Positions 48,736-58,120 of a DNA stretch of 64,000 nt are shown here, in pieces. The notes below the pieces were generated by a model, which saw only the letters and a list, made by a program, of their open reading frames with translations, was not told the DNA's origin and made no database searches. The stretch's first letter is position 1. The number at the start of each line of letters is the position of its first letter. The stretch comes from Lysobacterales bacterium (GTDB lineage: Bacteria; Pseudomonadota; Gammaproteobacteria; Xanthomonadales; SZUA-5): NCBI GenBank assembly GCA_022844135.1, contig JALHMG010000001.1, forward strand, positions 95,021 to 159,020, written 5' to 3'. The position numbers and the translations under genes were made by a program.

Positions 48736-50814
48736 TTACTTCACTCGCATACCAGGCTCGGCGCCGGCATCTGGCGCCAACAGGAACGGCCCACCGCGCT
48801 CGTCGGATGCGGCCAGGACCATGCCTTCAGACACGCCAAAGCGCATCTTGCGCGGCGCCAGATTGGCAACGATCACCGTCAGGCGCCCGACCAGCGATTC
48901 GGCGGCGTAGGCGCTCTTGATTCCCGCAAACACCTGCCGCGTGCCGAGCGCACCGACATCGAGCGTCAGTCGCAACAGCTTGTCGGCTTCCGCAATGGCT
49001 TCCGCTGCAACGATCCGCGCGATGCGTAATTCCACGGCGTTGAACTGCTCGATGGCGATGGTCTCGCCGCTCGCCGGAGGCGGCGCGGCTTTCGCCGTTG
49101 CCGTCTTCGCAGGCGCTGCCGCGGGCGGCGGTGCGGCGGCCATCGTATCGGTCGACGCTTCCACCATCGCCGCGACTGCTTTCGGATCGACGCGGCTCGC
49201 TAATGCGCTAAACGCATTGATGCGATGTCCGGCCGGCAGCGGCGCATCGACGTCATCGAAATGCGCAATGGTGCTATTGAGAAACGCCTCGCTTGCTGCG
49301 ATCAGTTGCGGCACGATGGGCTTGAGCCACGCGCACAGCAGGCGATAACCATTGATCGCCAGCGAGCAGATCGCGTGTAACTCCGCAGTACGCGATGCGT
49401 CCTTCGCCAGCGCCCAAGGTGCGCGTTCGGCAATCAACGCATTCAGTGCATCGGCCACCGCCATCGTCTCGCGTAGAACTGCGCCGAAATCGCGTTCGCC
49501 CAAGGCATCCAGGCAACGCGACTTCAACGCGAGCGCCTGCCGCTCGTACGAGGATTCATCCGCGCCGGCGAGCGCCGCCAATTGACCATCGAACTGCTTG
49601 GCGATGAACCCCGCGCAGCGGCTGGCGATATTGACGAACTTGCCCACCAGATCGGCATTTACGCGTAGCGCGAAGTCGTCGAGATTGAGATCCAGATCCT
49701 CAACGCCGCCGCTCGACTTGCCGGCGTAGTAGTAGCGCAAATAGTCCGGGTTCAATCCGACGTCGAGGTACGTGCGCGCCTGGATAAAGGTTCCGCGCGA
49801 CTTGCTCATCTTCGCGCCGTTGACCGTCAGATAGCCGTTCACATGCAAGCCGGTGGGTACGCGGTAGCCGGCGCCGTGCAGAACGGCTGGCCAGAACAAA
49901 CCGTGAAAGTTGACGATGTCCTTGCCGATGAAGTGATGCAGCTCGGTCTCGGTGTCCGACTTCAGGAAGCGGTCGAAGTCGATCCCGTTGCGTTCGCACA
50001 GCACGCGAAAGCTGGCCAGGTATCCAATGGGGGCGTCCAGCCACACGTAGAAGTACTTGCCCGGCGCACCGGGAATTTCGAAGCCGAAGTACGGCGCATC
50101 GCGCGAGATATCCCACGCGCGCAAGCCAGCATCGATCCATTCGCGCAACTTCGCGCGCACGCCGGGCCGCGTTTCCAGCCAAGGTACGCCGGGCTGCGGA
50201 GCATCGGCCAGATAGTCGCTCAAGAACGTCTGGAACTGCCCCAGTTCGAAGAAATAGTGCTCCGATTCGCGCAGCTCCGGGGTGGCGCCCGAGACCGCGC
50301 TTTTGGGCTCGATCAAATCGGTCGGTGCGTAGGTTGCGCCGCAGTTCTCGCAGTTGTCGCCGTACTGATCCGGCGTCTTGCAATTCGGGCAAATGCCCTT
50401 GACGTAGCGGTCCGGCAGGAACATCGCCTTGATCGGATCGTAGAACTGCTGCACGCCCTTGGTGCCGATCGCGCCGCGCGCTTTCAGCGCCAGATAAATA
50501 CTCTCGGTAAGCTCACGATTCTCAGCCGAATGGGTCGAGTGGTAGTGATCGAAGGCCACCGAGAATTCCGCGAAATCGCGCTCGTGCGCGGCTTTGAGCG
50601 GTGCAACGAATTCCTCCGGCGTGACGCCCTTTTTCTCCGCCGCCAGCATGATCGGCGTGCCGTGCGTGTCGTCGGCACACACAAAATGCACCTCGCGCCC
50701 CATCAGCCGCTGCGCGCGCACAAAGATGTCGGCCTGGATGTAGCCCACCAGATGCCCGAGGTGCAGCGGGCCGTTGGCGTAGGGCAGGGCGTTGGTCACA
50801 AGCAGCGCTTTCAT
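48736..50814 (-). CDS. metG: Methionyl-tRNA synthetase
   Basis: 692 residues. [21 protein letters not shown] holds the class I HIGH-type motif (HLGH), the zinc knuckle is [17 protein letters not shown], and KMSKSRGT is the second ATP motif. A Pro/Ala linker (~560-590) leads to a C-terminal tRNA-binding domain beginning [15 protein letters not shown]. It charges tRNA-Met. ATG 50814 gives the standard [15 protein letters not shown] start; an upstream frame extension is not family-like. Confidence 0.96.
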   Translation of the reverse strand: MKALLVTNALPYANGPLHLGHLVGYIQADIFVRAQRLMGREVHFVCADDTHGTPIMLAAEKKGVTPEEFVAPLKAAHERDFAEFSVAFDHYHSTHSAENRELTESIYLALKARGAIGTKGVQQFYDPIKAMFLPDRYVKGICPNCKTPDQYGDNCENCGATYAPTDLIEPKSAVSGATPELRESEHYFFELGQFQTFLSDYLADAPQPGVPWLETRPGVRAKLREWIDAGLRAWDISRDAPYFGFEIPGAPGKYFYVWLDAPIGYLASFRVLCERNGIDFDRFLKSDTETELHHFIGKDIVNFHGLFWPAVLHGAGYRVPTGLHVNGYLTVNGAKMSKSRGTFIQARTYLDVGLNPDYLRYYYAGKSSGGVEDLDLNLDDFALRVNADLVGKFVNIASRCAGFIAKQFDGQLAALAGADESSYERQALALKSRCLDALGERDFGAVLRETMAVADALNALIAERAPWALAKDASRTAELHAICSLAINGYRLLCAWLKPIVPQLIAASEAFLNSTIAHFDDVDAPLPAGHRINAFSALASRVDPKAVAAMVEASTDTMAAAPPPAAAPAKTATAKAAPPPASGETIAIEQFNAVELRIARIVAAEAIAEADKLLRLTLDVGALGTRQVFAGIKSAYAAESLVGRLTVIVANLAPRKMRFGVSEGMVLAASDERGGPFLLAPDAGAEPGMRVK

Positions 50815-50895
50815 CGAACCATCCAAATGAGGCTTCGCCTCTGTACTCGATTGCCTTTGGGCTTCGCTCGGCACCGACTTTCCACAACCCCGAGC

Positions 50896-50927
50896 GCTTC
50901 GCGCTCGCCCCCTTGACTCAAGGGGGC
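50896..50927. other. Hairpins in the metG-mrp divergent region
   Basis: GCGCTTCGCGC-type sequence is followed by a perfect odd palindrome, GCCCCCTTGA with its complement, at 50907-50927. The region separates divergent metG and mrp genes. A regulatory role is possible but not demonstrated. Confidence 0.4.
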
Positions 50928-51044
50928 TTCAAAAGAAAAAGCCGCGCGTTGCTCCGCGACTAGTTTGAAGAGGCGAGGCGATTGACGCTGCCAAGCACTA
51001 GATCCCGGCATTATCCGAGATATCGACTGAACACGGTGCGCAAC

Positions 51045-52133
51045 ATGGCCATCACTGAATCCCAAGTCCGCGACAAGCTCAAAGAAATCATCGATCCGCA
51101 TCACGGCGAGAACCTGATCGACAGCGGTGCGGTGCGCGGCATCGGGATCGATGGCGCCAATGTGGCGGTCGAACTCGCGCTTGCCTATCCGGCGGAATCT
51201 TACGTCGACGAGCTGGCGCGCCAGGTCGAGGCGCATCTGCAGGCCGATCCACGCATCGCGCGCGCCACGGCCGATGTCGGCTGGCAGGTGCTCACGCACA
51301 AGGTGCAGCAAGGTCTCGCGCCGATACCCGAGGTCCGCAACATCATTGCTGTCGCGAGCGGCAAAGGTGGCGTGGGAAAAAGCACGACCGCGGTGAACCT
51401 CGCCCTTGCTCTACACGCCGAAGGCGCGCACGTCGGCGTACTCGATGCCGATATCTATGGCCCCAGTCAGCCGCGCATGTTGGGCTTGAGCGGCAAGCCC
51501 GACACGCGCGACGGAAAGGTCATCGTGCCGAAGATCGCCTACGGCATCCAGGCGATGTCGATCGGTTTCATGATCGAAGAAGACACACCGATGATCTGGC
51601 GAGGGCCGATGGTCACGCAGGCTTTGCAGCAACTGCTCAACGAGACTGCATGGGAGGATCTCGATTACCTGATCATCGATCTGCCGCCCGGCACCGGCGA
51701 CATCCAGCTGACGCTGTGCCAGCGCGTCCCCGTCTCTGGCGCCGTGATCGTCACCACGCCACAGGACATTGCGCTTTTGGACGCCCGCAAAGGCCTCAAG
51801 ATGTTCGAAAAGGTCGCCGTGCCGGTGCTCGGGATTGTCGAGAATATGAGCACGCACATCTGCTCCAAGTGCGGCTTCGAAGAACCGATCTTCGGCAGCG
51901 GCGGCGGTGAGCGCATGGCCGCCGACTACCATGTTCCGCTCCTCGGCCGCCTGCCGCTCGACATCCGCATCCGCGCCGAGACCGATGGCGGCAAACCCAC
52001 GGTGATCGCCGAGCCGCACTCCACCATCGCCGCCACCTATCGCCAGATCGCCCGAGCCACTGCTGCCCGGCTTTCGCGGCAGGCACGCAACAAGCAGATC
52101 AGCTTTCCGAATATCGTGATTCAAGCGACGTGA
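51045..52133 (+). CDS. mrp: Iron-sulfur cluster carrier protein Mrp/ApbC
   Basis: 362 residues. An N-terminal DUF59/MIP18-like domain (~1-85) is followed by the P-loop IAVASGKGGVGKSTTAVNL, VLDADIYGPSQPRMLG, IIDLPPGTGD and the cluster-binding CSKCG pair near residue 270. It transfers 4Fe-4S clusters to apoproteins. ATG 51045 is chosen over an upstream in-frame ATG. Placement divergent from metG is the common gammaproteobacterial arrangement. Confidence 0.95.
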   Translation: MAITESQVRDKLKEIIDPHHGENLIDSGAVRGIGIDGANVAVELALAYPAESYVDELARQVEAHLQADPRIARATADVGWQVLTHKVQQGLAPIPEVRNIIAVASGKGGVGKSTTAVNLALALHAEGAHVGVLDADIYGPSQPRMLGLSGKPDTRDGKVIVPKIAYGIQAMSIGFMIEEDTPMIWRGPMVTQALQQLLNETAWEDLDYLIIDLPPGTGDIQLTLCQRVPVSGAVIVTTPQDIALLDARKGLKMFEKVAVPVLGIVENMSTHICSKCGFEEPIFGSGGGERMAADYHVPLLGRLPLDIRIRAETDGGKPTVIAEPHSTIAATYRQIARATAARLSRQARNKQISFPNIVIQAT

Positions 52134-52276
52134 GGTACGGATTCCGGTCCATGCCGGGCCAGGATTCCAGGCGATGCCGGTCCAGGGCGGGCTAACCGTT
52201 CCCACTTGTTGCCTCTTTGCCGTCAGCAAGGAGCAGCGAGGTGGGGCAAGCGAGGTTATCCATGCGCAAGATTTGA

Positions 52277-52699
52277 GAGGTTGCCAGGATTCTGGTCGAG
52301 ATCGGACCCGACATGCGTGCGTTTGCGACACCCGACAAACTCGCCGTCTGGTGCGGGGTGAGTCCTGGCAATGAGCAATCAAACAAGCAGCGCAAGAACG
52401 TCAGGACGCTCGTGGCCAATCACCATGTGCGCCGTGCGCTGATCGAGGTGGCGCACGCTGCGGTAAGAACCAAGTGCTACTTCAAAGAAAAGTTTGACGC
52501 TTGGCGCATCCGCTTGGGCTACAAGAAGTCCATCGTGGCTGTTGCGCACAAGATCATCAAAGTCGTGCACATCATGCTGACTCGCAACGTTCCATACCAA
52601 GACAAGAGCGCTGACTTTCAAGCACTCCTGGTTGGACGTAACCGCGCACGATGGATCATGGCGCTGAAAAAACACGGTCACCTGCCAGAGACCGCGTAA
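52277..52699 (+). pseudogene. IS110-family transposase, C-terminal remnant
   Basis: About 140 residues remain, starting after an in-frame TGA. VARILVEIGPDMRAFATPDKLAVWCGVSPG matches the IS116/IS110/IS902 transposase C-terminal domain, with the Ser-Pro-Gly and NKQRKNVRTLVANHHVRRALI region intact. The N-terminal DEDD catalytic half is absent. Ends of the IS were not identified. It marks the left edge of the accessory region. Confidence 0.82.
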
Positions 52700-52714
52700 A
52701 TCGCCTGTGCATCG

Positions 52715-52825
52715 CTAGTGTTGTGTCCCAAAAATAACTTGAACTAATTTTGGCGAGGTTCGTCTTTTTAGAGCAGGGAAAGTGATTGCTATTTAATGGT
52801 AGTTATTTTTGGGACATCACACTAG
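52715..52825. mobile_element. 111-bp MITE-like element with CTAG ends
   Basis: CTAG 52715-52718 and 52822-52825 bound 23-base inverted repeats, AGTGTTGTGTCCCAAAAATAACT at 52717-52739 and its counterpart at 52801-52823, differing at two positions. No coding potential is visible. It lies just after the IS110 remnant. Confidence 0.75.
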
Positions 52826-53129
52826 CATGCGCCGCGCGGAGCCGCGAGCTAACCGCGCGCCTCAATCCTGGGGATCTTTCACGGCAACCAGGACAAGCTG
52901 GAGAGCTGTTCGCGACGGCGTTCGAGCGCCTCTTTATCGGCGCACAGCGCGCTGATCTTAGCCCGGATATTTCATGACGCTTACAGGAGCACGCGGCAAC
53001 GCTCTGCGCGCCAGTTTTGCGCGTTCAGTATCGTGACGTAGAGTGAAATTCGATGCTTTTCCGGAATTGCAGAGACAACTCCCCCAACCCCCGTTGTTTG
53101 TCAGCGTGCCGGGGCAGCACTCGCGGTGT
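52826..53129. other. Unassigned stretch before the IS1380 transposase
   Basis: About 300 bases without a supported gene. It is a probable junction of the IS110-side remnants and the IS1380 element. A GTGACGTAGAG at 53033-53043 has an inverted partner GTGACGCGGAG at 54583-54593 and may be the IS1380 terminal repeat. Confidence 0.3.
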
Positions 53130-54449
53130 TTATCCGCTGTGCTCAAGTCGCGCAGCAGCCTGGAAGAAGATCTCTTGATACGGGCAGCTCGCTGCCAGCA
53201 GGAAACGGATGCGGCGCACGCTGGTGATGATCGCGGCGCCGATCTTGAAGAGCTTGAGACGGATGGTAGTGCATTGCGCCTTGGCCAATTCGGTGCCCGC
53301 CAGTCCGACCGCGCGAATGGTCTGCATCAGCACGTAGGCAAGCGAGGCCTGTAGAAGTCGAAATTGATTGGCCCACCAGTCGCTGGCGCTGGTGCGGTCG
53401 GCGAATAGGCCCAGTTGCTGTTCCTTGATCCGATTCTCCATCTCGCCGCGCTGGCAGTAGATGTCGTCGTAGATCGTCGCCGCCGCATCGCGACGGTTGG
53501 TGACGACGAAGCGCGGATTGGCGCCCTGAGCGCCGTGCTCTGCACGTATCACGACGCGGCGCTCGCGCTTCCATTTTTTGGCCGCGTATTGGAATTCGCC
53601 GAACTGGCGCTGCTTGATGGCGCTCGCCTCGAAAGCGCTCTCGCACGACGCTTCGGTGGGCGCACCGAGCGTCTGCAGCCGCGAGTTGCGCGCCAGCCCG
53701 ATGACGTAGTCGACGCCGTTTCGCTCGCACCAGGACAGCAGGATCGTGCGACAGAACCCAGAGTCGGCGCGCAAGGTAATGCGCACCGTCGGCCACGCTT
53801 GCCGGAGTCGCTCCACCAGCAGCTTGATGATCGCCGCCGCATGGTGCGCGCCATCGATGTTCGATGGCCGTAGATAGCTCACCAGCAAGGACTCGCCGCA
53901 CATCACATACAGCGGCAGGAAGCAGTAGTGATCGTAGTAGCCATGGAAGAAGCGACCTTCCTGGCGACCGTGCACCGCATCGTCGGTGGCATCCAGATCG
54001 AGCACCAGCTCCGTCGGTGCTTGTCGGTGACTGGCGATGAACCGATCGACCAGCACCTTGTGCAAGGCGACCGCTGTCGGCCTTTCCATCGCGTTCTCGA
54101 AGCGACACAGTGTCGGCGCCGAACTCGCTTCATGGCGCTGACCCATCGCCGTCTGCAACGCGATATCGCGGCGCAGTTGATCGTGATCGTTCAAGTCCTC
54201 GTAGCCGAGCGCAATAGCGAACACGCGCTGCGTCAGTTGCGCCAGACGCGTGTGCTTGATCCGATCAGGCGAGCGCTCGTCCGGCAATACACTCGCCGCC
54301 GCTCGCAGCAACCCAATGCGCTGCTCGGTCTGGCGAAGCAGCAGTGCGCCACCGGCGTCGGAGCTGATCGTTCCGCCGCTGAACGATGCCTCGATCTGGG
54401 CACGCCCGACTTTGCCGAACAGGGTCAATTGCTCGGTAGTATCGTCCAT
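53130..54449 (-). CDS. IS1380-family transposase
   Basis: 439 residues, complete-looking, with GGAGAGG before the ATG. It begins DDTTEQLTLFGKVGRAQIEASF and has the DDE-type transposase blocks FDGGxxxSDAG-like GGTISSDAGGALLL, DLDATDDAVHGRQEG and LRADSGFCR, with a late YCQRGEMENRIKE glutamate block. That set is typical of DDE_Tnp_1_4 / IS1380. Imperfect 11-base inverted repeats at 53033 and 54583 would define an element of about 1.56 kb, but no target duplication was found. Confidence 0.88.
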   Translation of the reverse strand: MDDTTEQLTLFGKVGRAQIEASFSGGTISSDAGGALLLRQTEQRIGLLRAAASVLPDERSPDRIKHTRLAQLTQRVFAIALGYEDLNDHDQLRRDIALQTAMGQRHEASSAPTLCRFENAMERPTAVALHKVLVDRFIASHRQAPTELVLDLDATDDAVHGRQEGRFFHGYYDHYCFLPLYVMCGESLLVSYLRPSNIDGAHHAAAIIKLLVERLRQAWPTVRITLRADSGFCRTILLSWCERNGVDYVIGLARNSRLQTLGAPTEASCESAFEASAIKQRQFGEFQYAAKKWKRERRVVIRAEHGAQGANPRFVVTNRRDAAATIYDDIYCQRGEMENRIKEQQLGLFADRTSASDWWANQFRLLQASLAYVLMQTIRAVGLAGTELAKAQCTTIRLKLFKIGAAIITSVRRIRFLLAASCPYQEIFFQAAARLEHSG

Positions 54450-54600
54450 GGCGAAACCTCTCCTTGTGCTGTTTTTCTTCGCACAAAAACTGACCACAAA
54501 GGGCCAAAGAGGTTTCGTCGCTTCTACCTTCCAGACGCCTATTTCTTCGCGGACAGTCTGTCATACAGGCGCATCGCTCAATCTCCGCGTCACAACGCGC
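54450..54600. other. Right flank of the IS1380 element
   Basis: Noncoding region between the transposase start and the Y1-transposase remnant. A possible terminal repeat is at 54583-54593. Nothing else is evident. Confidence 0.35.
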
Positions 54601-54738
54601 TTATCCAGCGATTTCGATCAGTGATGATGAAAAATTCGGGTTAGCTGCGTTCTGCTCCGCCTCGCGCGCCGGGAACAATTGCACCCAACGCCTGGCAACT
54701 TCCTCATCAGACCAATCTGGCGGCTGGTGGATGTCCGT
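54601..54738 (-). pseudogene. Y1-type (IS200/RAYT-like) transposase remnant
   Basis: An open minus-strand stretch of about 45 residues contains DWSDEEVARRWVQLFPAR followed by QNAANPNFSSSLIE. From memory this resembles the region after the catalytic core start of REP-associated tyrosine transposases. Its end is cut off near 54601 and its start is fused to the GATCTAC repeats. Both catalytic motifs are absent. Confidence 0.5.
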
Positions 54739-54830
54739 GATCTGCTCCGTGATCTGCGGTGATCTACGCCGTCCGTGATCTACGGCGTGATCTACATCCG
54801 GATCTACGTCCGTGATCTACGTTTGATCTA
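54736..54830. repeat. Tandem degenerate GTGATCTAC repeats
   Basis: About eight copies of a 12-15 base unit with core TGATCT(A/G)C follow each other. The array abuts a truncated membrane-protein gene and the Y1 transposase remnant. Confidence 0.8.
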
Positions 54831-54832
54831 AG

Positions 54833-54898
54833 TTACACCTCGGCAATCGCAGCGCAACTTTGGTCTTTCAGATTTCGCGTGAGGCGGCGGAGGATCAT
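54833..54898 (-). pseudogene. Truncated fourth copy of the one-helix membrane paralogue
   Basis: The start overlaps the stop of the 54895-55674 gene as ATGA and reads MILRRLTRNLKDQ before diverging to a stop after 21 residues. The first 13 residues match the paralogues' MILRRLAQNLKEQ. The rest of the gene has been lost at the repeat junction. Confidence 0.75.
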
Positions 54899-55674
54899 GG
54901 CGCCTCTCCACGGTCGTGGTTGTCGTCCGCTCGCAACAGATCCAGCACGGCGCGTGCACTGTCCTGATGGAGGAGGGTCACTGCCGAGTGATCGAGGAAC
55001 GTGGAAGCGTGCTGAGTCAAGGCCGCGCGCGTCGCGGAATCGGCGGCCAGCGTGTCCAGATCGACGTCATTGAAGTAGTCGGCGCGGGTAGCGCCGCGGC
55101 GGGTTTCAGCAACCAGGCCTTCAGCCGTCAATCCGGTATCGAACCGCAAGTGGGCCACCAGATTCGCACGGAAAGGCTCAAGGCGTTCGAGCAGGGTGGC
55201 GTTCAATCGGGTAAAACTGTCGGTGAAGGTGTCGTAATCCCTCAGCGCGTTGCGCAAGCGCTCGTCGCGCAAGATGCCGAGCTGCGCAGCGGACAGCATT
55301 TCGACATAGGTGGCTGCGCGTGGCGGAGCCGGATTCATGCTGGTTACGTTGTTCAGATCGATCAGCATCGCGAATTTGTCGCGGGGCCAACGGCCCAACT
55401 TTTGCCAGCCGTCCAGATCAGCCAATAACTGGTTGGCTGAAGCGAGGTTTCTCTGCCATTTCATCGCGCTTCGGCTTAATCGCGCATCGATTTTTTCGAA
55501 GTCCAGGACAAGGCGGTCAATGACTTCCGCTTCGCGTTGCTGGGATTTTCGTTCCTCATTCCAGTTCGCCACCTGAATACCCAGGAACACACCCAGAACC
55601 AGCAGCACGAACTCGATGCTGATCGCGGTCCAGTTCTGTTCCTTCAGGTTCTGGGCAAGGCGGCGAAGGATCAT
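54895..55674 (-). CDS. One-helix membrane protein, paralogue 3 (DUF6090-like)
   Basis: 259 residues. A cytoplasmic MILRRLAQNLKEQNW leads into one transmembrane helix (IEFVLLVLGVFLGIQVANW) followed by NEE and a helical outer domain with conserved TYVEMLSAAQLGILRDERLR. This resembles the DUF6090 family from memory; function is unknown. The start overlaps the stop of the upstream paralogue (ATGA), so this is a co-translated operon. Confidence 0.65.
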   Translation of the reverse strand: MILRRLAQNLKEQNWTAISIEFVLLVLGVFLGIQVANWNEERKSQQREAEVIDRLVLDFEKIDARLSRSAMKWQRNLASANQLLADLDGWQKLGRWPRDKFAMLIDLNNVTSMNPAPPRAATYVEMLSAAQLGILRDERLRNALRDYDTFTDSFTRLNATLLERLEPFRANLVAHLRFDTGLTAEGLVAETRRGATRADYFNDVDLDTLAADSATRAALTQHASTFLDHSAVTLLHQDSARAVLDLLRADDNHDRGEAP

Positions 55675-56456
55675 TGCGTATCCGTTTTCGGAGAACGGCC
55701 AAGTGCCGTGTCGATGCTGCGCTTGAGTTCGACGCAAGTGGCGCGCTGTATCCGGAGGATGTCGACGATTTGATGCGCCGAGTCCATCCAGAAGTTGAGC
55801 TCCGCCACCAGTTGCGGGTGGTCTGTGTACTTGCGCAGCACGCCCAGCGCGACCGCTTCATCCACGGGAGCTGCGCAGTCCCTGTGTTCCACCACCGCAA
55901 GGTCAAAGCACTGCGTGGCGATGTGGCGACCGATGCGATAGGGCGTCAGCCCGCGCACCAGCCTTCGGTATTCCGGGTTGAACTTCAGGATGTAGTCGGC
56001 GCGCGCAAAGGTACCACTCACAAAATACTCGGTGAGTGCGGTCCGCAATGCGGTGTCTCGCACCAAGCCGAGTTCGCCCGCCGAGCGCATCTCCTGATAG
56101 GTGCTGTCGACCGGCGAGTACGGCAGGATGCGGCTGGCCTGGGCAAATGACAGCACGGTTTGCCAGGCGGATCCGTCGGCCAGCCTGCCATCCTCCGCCC
56201 ATCCGAGCGCGGCCTCGCCATAGGCGATGGAGCGACCGACATAGGCCGAGCGCTTGTCGATGGACGCCAACTCCTGGTCGAGATCGTCGGATAGCCGTTC
56301 CAGGAAATCGTGCGCACGCCGGTCTTCCAGTCGAGCCTCATTCCAGTTCGCTACCTGGATACCCAGGAACACACCCAGCACCAGCAGCACGAACTCGATG
56401 CTGATCGCCGTCCAGTTCTGTTCTTTAAGGTTCTGGGCGAGGCGGCGAAGGATCAT
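55671..56456 (-). CDS. One-helix membrane protein, paralogue 2 (DUF6090-like)
   Basis: 261 residues. The N-terminal 40 residues are identical to paralogue 3 (MILRRLAQNLKEQNW, helix, then QVANWNE), while the external domain diverges strongly, keeping only TYQEMRSAGELGLVRDTALR as a shared block. DNA of the anchor differs at about 7 of 111 bases. Coupled on both sides by ATGA overlaps. Confidence 0.65.
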   Translation of the reverse strand: MILRRLAQNLKEQNWTAISIEFVLLVLGVFLGIQVANWNEARLEDRRAHDFLERLSDDLDQELASIDKRSAYVGRSIAYGEAALGWAEDGRLADGSAWQTVLSFAQASRILPYSPVDSTYQEMRSAGELGLVRDTALRTALTEYFVSGTFARADYILKFNPEYRRLVRGLTPYRIGRHIATQCFDLAVVEHRDCAAPVDEAVALGVLRKYTDHPQLVAELNFWMDSAHQIVDILRIQRATCVELKRSIDTALGRSPKTDTQ

Positions 56457-57241
56457 GGCGAAGCCTCCAGTTCCGCATCGATCAGCGTCACGATCTCGTC
56501 GATCATCTCGATCTGTCGCTCGCGCTGCGGCAGGGAATTGAACGCGAAGCGCCGCAGCATCCTGACCGCCACCCCGAACTCACGATCGCCGCGCATGGCC
56601 GCAAGGTCGTAGGCGATCAGCTCCTCGCGGATGCCGGACAGCTGCGTGTCGTCCGCGACCGTCCGGCTGGTGACGTGCCGCAGCAGGATGGGAATCTGGC
56701 GCACGGCGTTGTCGTTGGTCATCCGCATGAGCTCCAGCATCACGCCGTGGAAGCGATCGTAGTCCGTGAGGCGGTCGCGAAGCCGGGGGTTGGCGATGCG
56801 GCTGAGCTGGCCGTTCGAACGCATTTCCACGTAGGTCGCCGGCAACGGCGGCGGATTCCGGGTCTGCGCTAGCGCATCCAGGGCGCGGGCCATCCCTGCA
56901 TGGTCGATCGGGGTGTCTTGCGAAGCCGCATCGTCGGCGAGCATGCGCGTCATCAGCAGCTCGCCGCCATCGATCGAGTCGCGGTAGAACCCGACGTGCT
57001 GCTGGGTTCTCTCGCGGATGCCGATCAGGTCGATCCGCAGCCGCTCGAGATACTGGGCCTGCAGGGCCGTCTGCTGCCTATCCTCGTTCCAGTTCGCCAC
57101 CTGGATACCGACGAACACGCCGATCACCACGATCGCGAAGTCGATGCCGATCGCGGTCCAGTTCTGCGTGCGGATGTGTTCGGCAACGCGCAGCAGGCGG
57201 GTTGGGCGCGGTGTGATGGCCTCGGCGGTGCTCTCACTCAC
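56453..57241 (-). CDS. One-helix membrane protein, paralogue 1 (DUF6090-like)
   Basis: 262 residues from GTG 57241, with a G-rich ribosome-site candidate upstream; a TTG at 57274 would add 11 residues. The anchor reads HIRTQNWTAIGIDFAIVVIGV and then GIQVANWNEDRQ, related but not identical to the other two. ATYVEMRSNGQLSRIANPRLR aligns with the shared block. It is the first gene of the operon. Confidence 0.65.
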   Translation of the reverse strand: MSESTAEAITPRPTRLLRVAEHIRTQNWTAIGIDFAIVVIGVFVGIQVANWNEDRQQTALQAQYLERLRIDLIGIRERTQQHVGFYRDSIDGGELLMTRMLADDAASQDTPIDHAGMARALDALAQTRNPPPLPATYVEMRSNGQLSRIANPRLRDRLTDYDRFHGVMLELMRMTNDNAVRQIPILLRHVTSRTVADDTQLSGIREELIAYDLAAMRGDREFGVAVRMLRRFAFNSLPQRERQIEMIDEIVTLIDAELEASP

Positions 57242-57351
57242 AGGGTAGCCCCCGTTGTCGTCGTTGCGACACAAATCCAGCGGGCCGTCGATATAGCCCA
57301 GCCACGCGAATCACGTTGCGGCGTTTCAGCGCGGCGAGCAGTTTCACTGGG

Positions 57352-57738
57352 TCAGACCAGTTGTACCAGCTCGGAATAGGCCGCGATCTGGCGATCCCGG
57401 GTCAGCAAGCGCATGGGTTCCTGAATAGCCTGGGCAATGAGCAAGCGGTCGAATGGGTCACTGTGCAGCATCGGCAGTCGCGCCGTGCCACTGGCATGGT
57501 GGACGCTGACATCCAGCCAATGAAACCCGCTTTCCCGGCAGGCGTCGATCAGGGTCTCCGGACCCAGCGGCATCAGCGCCGGGTTCTTGCGGTGCTTGAT
57601 CGCCACCTCCCAGATACTCGCTGCGCTGACGTAGATCTGGTTCTGCGTATCCAGCAGGAAGCCGCTCGCACCGTCGCCCAGCGCAGGGTCCGCGGTGACG
57701 GCCCAGAGCAGGATGTGGGTATCCAGGAGAATGCGCAT
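57352..57738 (-). CDS. PIN-domain toxin (VapC-like)
   Basis: 128 residues. MRILLDTHILLWAV provides the first PIN aspartate, SAASIWEVAIKHR the conserved Glu, and HSDPFDRLLIAQA the central Asp motif, ending in LLTRDRQIAAYSEL. These are the acidic residues of PIN ribonucleases. The start overlaps the antitoxin stop, the usual VapBC-style coupling. Target RNA unknown. Confidence 0.88.
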   Translation of the reverse strand: MRILLDTHILLWAVTADPALGDGASGFLLDTQNQIYVSAASIWEVAIKHRKNPALMPLGPETLIDACRESGFHWLDVSVHHASGTARLPMLHSDPFDRLLIAQAIQEPMRLLTRDRQIAAYSELVQLV

Positions 57739-57971
57739 TACGACGCGCCGAACTCGGCGGCAATCTCGGCATTGTCGGCGTCGATATCGGCAGGAATGAT
57801 GTACTTGCCTTTGAGCACACCGAGTTTCACGGCCTGAGTTTCGATCGGCACCAGGCGGGCTGCAGGCTTGCCGTTGCGGGCAATAATGATGTCGCGCTGC
57901 GCACCGCTGGCGATGTCTTCAACCAGGCGCGACAGATGGGTTTTGGCCTCCAGGATGTTGACGGTGCTCAT
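57738..57971 (-). CDS. Phd/YefM-type antitoxin
   Basis: 77 residues starting MSTVNILEAKTHLSRLVEDI, a standard Phd/YefM DNA-binding N-terminus, followed by DIIIARNGKPAARLVPIE. The C-terminus would bind the toxin. A longer upstream frame is non-homologous. It should autoregulate the pair. Confidence 0.88.
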   Translation of the reverse strand: MSTVNILEAKTHLSRLVEDIASGAQRDIIIARNGKPAARLVPIETQAVKLGVLKGKYIIPADIDADNAEIAAEFGAS

Positions 57972-58120
57972 GCTTGCGCTCGTGGACTGCAGCTTGGTCA
58001 GGTCAGACCAGACTAGCATGGATCGCACGCAGCCCGACCGTTGCCTGCACGCAATCGTCTTCTTTACCCGCGCCGGCCTTGAGCGCATCGCGAGCGATAG
58101 TCGCCGCTCGCGTCCTTGCC

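Noticed and set aside
54628-54647. GATGAAAAATTCGGGTTAGC considered as an IS1380 terminal repeat
   Set aside because: No inverted partner was found on the left, and on the minus strand it is coding sequence of the Y1 transposase remnant.
54736-54830. GATCTAC repeats as replication iterons
   Set aside because: No replication gene, AT-rich stretch or DnaA-box pattern is nearby, and the repeats adjoin gene remnants.
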